This document shows positions 59,701 through 64,000 of a stretch of DNA of 64,000 nt, one piece after another. The notes beneath the pieces were generated by a model, which saw only the letters and a list, made by a program, of their open reading frames with translations, searched no databases and was not told the origin of the DNA. Each line of letters starts with the position of its first letter. Position 1 is the stretch's first letter. The stretch comes from Actinomortierella ambigua (lineage: Eukaryota > Mortierellomycota > Mortierellomycetes > Mortierellales > Mortierellaceae), in the NCBI GenBank assembly GCA_016098155.1, contig JAAAJB010000044.1:1-64000 (forward strand). Direction: 5' to 3'. The position numbers and the translations under genes were made by a program.

Positions 59701-60595
59701 CATTCTCATTTCGCTGCAGAGCGCCCCTTTCTTGCGCAGGCCGACCTTTCTCCACCAGTTGTTTCTCCACGATTGGCTCTGCATCTTCTTCTTTGACGTC
59801 GTTTTTGGTGCTGTTTGCATGAGTCTCACCCACCCTGCTCTTCTTTTTCTTCATCCTATCCTCCTGCTCCTCCACCACCTCCTCCTCCTCCTCTTCCACC
59901 ACCACCACCTCCTCGTCCTCATTTTCTTCCTCCACCTCCTGTTGCCCCTTCCGTATAGCATGTATGCCTTGAAAGCTGCGACGGTGCGGGGGCATTGACG
60001 TCAGGAAAGAGCGGGGCTTGGGCGACGAGGAGCCCAGCATAAACGCGCTCTCGTCCGACATGTAGGCCGGAGCATGCTGCGAAGGGTGCAGAGGATGGCC
60101 CGGGTACGTCTGGAGGGAGTGCCGTTGCTGCTGGCGCTGCTGGCGCTGGTACTGCCGGTGGTTCTCCTCCAATCGCACTTTCTGCTGCTGGCGCCCAAAG
60201 CTATCGATCCCATCACCGCCTCCATCACTACCACGATGATCATATTGAGCCTCTTCGTCATCGGAGGCAAAGAGGGCTTCCTCTACAGGGCTATCTTCGA
60301 GATAATCATCAAACAGATTGAGCGGTCGTCGACCACCTGAACCGAGAAGCGTAGAAGCTCTATCGCTGTCGAGACAGCCGCCGTGGGAGTGGGAGCGCTT
60401 GACCAGCGGGGGTCTCTGATGTTGATGTTGATGGTGGTGGGGGTGGTGGTGAGGGTGATGGTGTAGCGGCTGTTGCCTCTGGAGGTGAAAGGATGGCCCC
60501 GAGTGCAAGTCGCGGCTACTAGTGTTACTGCCGGTGGTGGTGTTGTTGTTGGAACGAGAAGTTGGAATAGGTTGAGGTGACGAGTGAGTATTCAT
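56765..60595 (-). CDS. Large serine/threonine protein kinase, C-terminal catalytic domain
   Basis: A single uninterrupted frame of 1,276 residues from the ATG at 60595. The first ~840 residues are low-complexity: poly-Gln/His, a Glu/Val-rich acidic run, Ser/Thr stretches and QQQQ tracts. The kinase domain spans about 843-1240. It has a Gly loop (GHGGFSVVREA), VAVKVVK lysine, HRDIKLENV catalytic loop (about 999), DFGLAE (about 1021), an SPEQL APE-equivalent (about 1148) and WSLGVVLYALLTGRLPFQDE. The sequence from N-lobe to hinge (LSHPNVVPFVAVEKLPCATF) recalls fungal nutrient/stress kinases of the Npr/Prr group, but I cannot fix the subfamily. Two insertions stand out: about 30 residues after the hinge helix, and about 100 Ser-rich then acidic residues in the activation segment. 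The C-terminus is a short Gly/Ser/Phe tail. The lack of introns contrasts with its neighbours. Confidence 0.88.
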   Translation of the reverse strand: MNTHSSPQPIPTSRSNNNTTTGSNTSSRDLHSGPSFHLQRQQPLHHHPHHHPHHHQHQHQRPPLVKRSHSHGGCLDSDRASTLLGSGGRRPLNLFDDYLEDSPVEEALFASDDEEAQYDHRGSDGGGDGIDSFGRQQQKVRLEENHRQYQRQQRQQQRHSLQTYPGHPLHPSQHAPAYMSDESAFMLGSSSPKPRSFLTSMPPHRRSFQGIHAIRKGQQEVEEENEDEEVVVVEEEEEEVVEEQEDRMKKKKSRVGETHANSTKNDVKEEDAEPIVEKQLVEKGRPAQERGALQRNENGQRGGAHATTVVAAAAAAAAAITVTTPEPLHLLPPSPPPSTTTPTSNATRRVTRESGQQQQQQHQQSLKQGLQQHQHVQQQQQHHQHQQEQQQQQQQQQQESHAMSEDRRKSPVTTLSASGTNDSVGNDDSLSCLGGAQTTHAVARGASSEGVVGTAMNMTTTATASAPSPSLTPTPSLRVNRGTAHLSQHLHPSITIDTSSECLRRPFSGNNTGTTNASTHSIPSTHTHTHTHTNTNTTSTAGSNGSISEAFKARETPSTASAADVPTTTTTTATTTASTATTGLNCGSKLNDFSGPQSRPEGHLSMSLLQQKEKGERECQGQGQGQEKERQQQQQQQQQYDHLNVTRPMASAFSSSSPWSTLKNSSLPPAPPISSSSSSSSSLQYQQNVLLPSLSPTSPRTANPALVNSLDQLSLSWRAPEQTPSFPINRLHRSRTLSSGGLRPLLNGGGGGGTGGNMTMTAMASGGGSGSYFPACPTGSTLSSSSSFGPQSNPVPTVSPTTPMVTSSSYSSLPYSPAVAFLSNLVDVTTPALVNADDEGEAVGDFIMGKVIGHGGFSVVREAFATQVDGLVARVAVKVVKARTDGGKAINGRIHRMLRKEVAIWSRLSHPNVVPFVAVEKLPCATFVFCELCTGGSLLDYLAKRTAGKKTAATAASSAWGSLSAPTTSTTTGLPEEEARKIFNQIAAAVRYMHVEKQIVHRDIKLENVLQHEDGTWKVCDFGLAECQNEEAANYFFDSPLSPTFGNASSSSPSNSSSSHGSCRSSESSSSQSQASELMLSSSSSSSLSMSSSSATTQHGLLGSRQERSQSLTGLDVVMEDAAGEGQEDECDEAVEDEEQMVGGSLAYCSPEQLRSCVPLKTASSDVWSLGVVLYALLTGRLPFQDEYEPRLQYQILNGHYDDPTESSREARDLLRKMFHAKPEQRWRIDQVMDSAWCQGTTLEDSNSDVARFSSGGGVGGGMSASAFFGMGSMRF

Positions 60596-61697
60596 TCAGG
60601 ACAAATACAAAAATACACGGTTTTTTTGGAAAGAGTGAATGGAGAGGTAGAGAAATGGGGAATGACAAAAAAAAAAAGAACCGGAGAATGAGTGTAAGAG
60701 AGAGAGAGAGACAAAGAAAAAAAAAGAAAGAAAGAAAAAGAAAGAGAGAGAGAGAGAGCAAGAGAGATATAGAGGTATAGAGGCAGAGGGAAGACAATTT
60801 GACACACCCACCCTCCAACCCACGGAAAAAAAGAATAAAGGAGGAAAAAGTGTACCACTGATTTGATAAGGCCGAAACTTTTGCTTATCAGCTGTGGCAC
60901 ATGCCACTGTGTTGTGCCATACAATCCCCCACCCACCCCCTTCCCTGTCGTTCGCTCTCTCCCATCGCCCCCTCATCTCTGCCTTTTGTTTTTTTTCTTT
61001 CCCGTTCACAGATCGCTGCTCGTGTCTCTACTGCCTCGTGCATCGCATGGCTGTGGTGGGTAGGTGGTGGGCATTCCCAACATACAGAGGTGAGGAGCAC
61101 ATGAGGGCCCATTAATAAAAGTCGCCACTTTTTAAGTCTAACTGACATCAGCAGCTCTCTTCATTATTTTTTTTGATGGTGCCTAAACCTTGTTTGCATA
61201 GACAGCTCCGGGTCCATCCATCACATCACAAGGCGTTCCTGCTGGGAGTACTGGCAAGCATACCTCACATGCCACTCCAGCCAATGGCGGCTCGCTTCCC
61301 CTTCATGCATTGCAGCATCTGTTGGTAGACTACGAAGGTTTTTTGGTGTAACCTCGCTTTCCCGTCTCTCTCTCTCTCACTCACTCTCTTCCCACCTGCT
61401 GTCCTACGACGCTCGCTCCATCCGCCCTCGAGGGAAGAGCCGCTTGCCCCTTTTGGCCCTTGGCTGACCAAAACTGGCAAGAAATCTCGGGTCAAACGCA
61501 GGGCAAGTGAGACTTGATAACAACAGGGTTTACACAACACAACACAACAAGTGGGAGGACTTTTTTTTTTGTCATTTCGACTCTCAGAAAACCAAATTGA
61601 TGAGGGGGGTGGGTTTTTTTTGGGTGCGTATGTATATGTACAGAGAGAAAGAGAGTGAAAGAAAGAGAGGGTACAAAGTGATATGATACGTCTGTGC

Positions 61698-61726
<29 letters not shown>
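60596..61726. other. Region between the kinase start and the DP gene end
   Basis: About 1.1 kb with the kinase promoter/leader. It holds (GA)n and AAAG runs (60698-60770), short plain sequence and a T31 run directly next to the DP stop codon. No gene seen. Confidence 0.45.

Positions 61727-61728
<2 letters not shown>
61698..61728. repeat. Long T homopolymer at the DP stop codon
   Basis: About 31 consecutive T on the plus strand. On the minus strand the TAA stop runs into an A tract, giving an A-rich 3' UTR start. Confidence 0.9.
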
Positions 61729-64000
61729 AGCCGTCCAAAGACGACGACAGCTCAAAGCCAGAGACGGCAGACGTATAGCCGCTGTCGCGAGGCACGACAA
61801 TCTGGCGCTCAAAGCCCTTGCGCACCCAGACTGTCTCGGACCGCAGACTTTCATCCTCGTCCTCGACATCCTCGTCCTCATCTTCCTCCTCATCCTCATC
61901 CACGCCTGCTGACCGCTGACGGCCTGTCAGACCATGGTGTTGGTGGAGAAGGTGGTGGTGATGGTGGTGGGCCGCCTGTAGGGCTTCTTCGCTGTCACCA
62001 CTGACGCTGCTATTGTTGTGGCTGCTGCTGCCGTTCATCTGGGCCTGGCTCGTCGCATACTGTACATTGTCCATCAACTCCTTGGGCAGCATCCGTCGCA
62101 GATTCTGGTGTGTAATCTCATTCAGACCCATCTCGCCCAACACTTCAGTGTCTGAAATCACATTCAGGTCCTCCTGTGTTGGGATCTGGATCTGCACCAT
62201 CGTCGTTTCCTCGGCTCCACACTGGCGCTTGTTGCCCTTACCCCTAATAGAACCCAGTTTTGTTTTTGATAGAAAAAATAACGAGCGGTGTTTTTTAAAG
62301 TTAGCAGCGTGATATAGTTGGGGAAGCAAGGGTCCAAAGTGGATGACAAGAAAGAGAGACAGAGAGGAAAGAGACAGAGATACTTACGATTTGCGTGTAC
62401 GCTGTTCTTCACGAACACGGCGAATAACACCAATGCTCGCTTCAGAGTCGGAGCTCTGGCATGCATACAGCGGCATCTTCATCACAAACATGGGGAGCTG
62501 GATGCGCTGTTCCTCCTCACTCTCCTCCGCGGCGCGTCGCTGATAGTGATGGGCATGTTGGAACTGCTCGTGCTGTACGAAATCATGCTGCTGCTGCTGC
62601 TGATGGTGATGATGGTGGTGATGATGATGCTGTTGCTGCTGCTGCTGAAGCTGCTGTTGTTGCTGTTGCTGCTGCTGTTGTTGCTCAGCCAGTTGCTTCT
62701 TCGCCAAACGCTTCTCCTGTCGACGCTGCTCACGCGCCTGTTCGCGCTTCTCGTGTCGCTCCTTCCTCTCGCGCCGGCGGGCTCGGCGAGCCTCCTTAGA
62801 CTCCTTGGAATCATCCTCATTCTCCTCTTCATGATCCACATCACCCTCCATGCCTTCATCGCCGCCACCGCCTTGGAGGACTCCATCCATCTTGGCCTGG
62901 GCGTCATCCTCTCCATCAATAGCCATATCCGTTGCCCGTGGCGACCTCCGATGATGCCTATGATGCCGATGCCTACGCCGCCGATCGGACGAAATCCGCA
63001 CCTCTTCTTCCTCATCCTGCGGCACGTCCGACTCGGCTTGCGAGAGCTCTTCCAGGACTCGGCTTGCTATCCGGTCTGGGCGAAGAATTACCACCGCCTC
63101 CTCTTCCTTCATCTCGGCCCCTCCTCCTCGTCGCTTCGCCTCGCGTTCTTCGCGACGACGCCGCTTCTCTTCATGTCGACGACGCCGCTCTTCCTTGGCC
63201 TCGATATCCCGGGCCTCACGTGCCTTATTACGCTCCACGAGGTTTACCAGTTGAACATGCTATGGATAACGAGTGCAGAAGAAAAAAAAAAGAAGAATTA
63301 GAGATTAGGCATGGACCAGAGTCTGCAAATCATGGATACACATCCGGCGAGAGGTGGGGCCATACTCGAGTGATCTGATCTTGGAGTTGGGCGCGAAGGA
63401 TGGTGTTGCTCAATGTCAGAGCTGCCGTCTCTTTCTATTATTATTAATAATATTCCAAAAAGGGGGAGAGAGAGAGAGAGAGTTTAAATAAAGAGTACAC
63501 GGTAATGATGACGATCACAATCCCGTTAAGGTGGTGAGGGGAGTCACATACTTCAAGACGTTCAAGCTCCATGTCATCGACTCCTGGTTCCTCGCTTTCA
63601 ATATCCGGCTCTTCCACGGCAGAGGGGCTACGTCCCTGTGCACACCGTGTCACATCATGGACCACCGTGGACTCGCCAATGCCGATCCATTGAATCTCCT
63701 TCTTCTCCATCTCGTTCTTGTCCATCTTGATAATACCCATCGCTTCAAGGACGTTCAACGCATCATAGACTCGACGACGGATATTCTAGAAAACAAAAGG
63801 GAGGGTAATACAAGAGAAGGTCGGTAAAGCGAGCTATTTTACGCCAGGTTGAAAAATGAATAAGCATAGTAGCATGGAGGAGGAGAGGAGGAGGGAGAGA
63901 AAAATTAGCCACTATTGACAATCTCATACCTCTTGTGAACCTTCTTGTGCAGTAGTCGGCTGAGCGTCCTCACTGTCGCCTCCCTGTCCCGCAAGCTCGT
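61727..64000 (-). CDS. E2F dimerisation partner (DP) transcription factor, 5' end off window
   Basis: Visible exons are 64000-63930 (partial), 63785-63552, 63434-63366, 63259-62388 and 62243-61727, all phases agreeing, about 586 residues. The diagnostic block NIRRRVYDALNVLEAMGIIK, then KKEIQWIGIG, is the second half of the E2F/DP winged-helix DNA-binding domain; KKEIQWIG is closest to DP rather than E2F. Next comes the dimerisation coiled coil (LERLEKETAALTLSNTILRA, then QLQDQITRHVQLVNLVERNK). A DP-like beta region follows (IQLPMFVMKM), split by insertions, ending in EVLGEMGL, which matches the DP motif before its last helix. A long basic Arg/Glu helix and Gln/His repeats (about 62580-62690) are inserted. 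The tail is acidic (DEDEEEDEDEDVEDEDE). DP pairs with E2F to control G1/S genes. The first half of the DNA-binding domain lies beyond the window. Confidence 0.87.
62580..62690 (-). repeat. CAG/CAT tracts encoding poly-Gln and poly-His in the DP gene
   Basis: Mixed CAG/CAA and CAT/CAC codons give Gln runs flanking a His9 run within exon 4 of the visible DP gene. Confidence 0.85.

Overview
The window is nuclear DNA of a filamentous fungus. Genes carry short GT-AG introns, usually with CTAAC/CTAAT-like branch sites. Proteins are rich in poly-Q, poly-H, poly-S and acidic runs, and non-coding DNA is crowded with (CT)n, (GA)n, (CA)n and mononucleotide runs. A Crinkler-type N-terminal domain, an associated PD-(D/E)xK family, a NELF-C/D homologue and an E2F dimerisation partner (DP) together point to an early-diverging lineage. 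Mortierellomycotina is the best guess, from resemblance to remembered families and not from a search.

Layout. 1-3.9 kb holds a divergent accessory pair: a frameshifted Crinkler-like gene running off the left edge (-) and a six-exon PD-(D/E)xK nuclease-like gene (+) with one in-frame stop. 5.2-10.3 kb (+) holds a nine-exon NELF-C/D (TH1) gene whose spliced frame gives 581 codons. Converging on it at 12.0-13.6 kb (-) is a two-finger C2H2 regulator of the Msn2/4 type.

From about 13.6 to 41.7 kb (28 kb) no gene can be recognised. This stretch is saturated with microsatellites, with a few exon-like islands (22.0, 28.8, 26.0-26.4 and 19.3-19.6 kb) and a 38-39 kb patch of different composition. A small orphan two-exon gene lies at 41.7-42.4 kb.

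43.2-64 kb is dense and well supported: an SRPBCC/START-like protein (+) and a secreted S1/P1-type nuclease (+). These are followed by three minus-strand genes: a 1,885-residue AWS-SET-postSET methyltransferase carrying AT-hooks and a Zn2Cys6 cluster, a 1,276-residue serine/threonine kinase, and the 3' part of a DP transcription factor.

Several genes act in nuclear control: promoter-proximal pausing (NELF), stress-type transcription (C2H2), H3K36-type methylation (SET) and G1/S transcription (DP). Nothing shows that they are co-regulated. All exon boundaries were read by eye. For NELF-C/D, the C2H2 factor, SRPBCC, the S1 nuclease, the SET gene and DP, every junction phase closes and the total is a whole number of codons.
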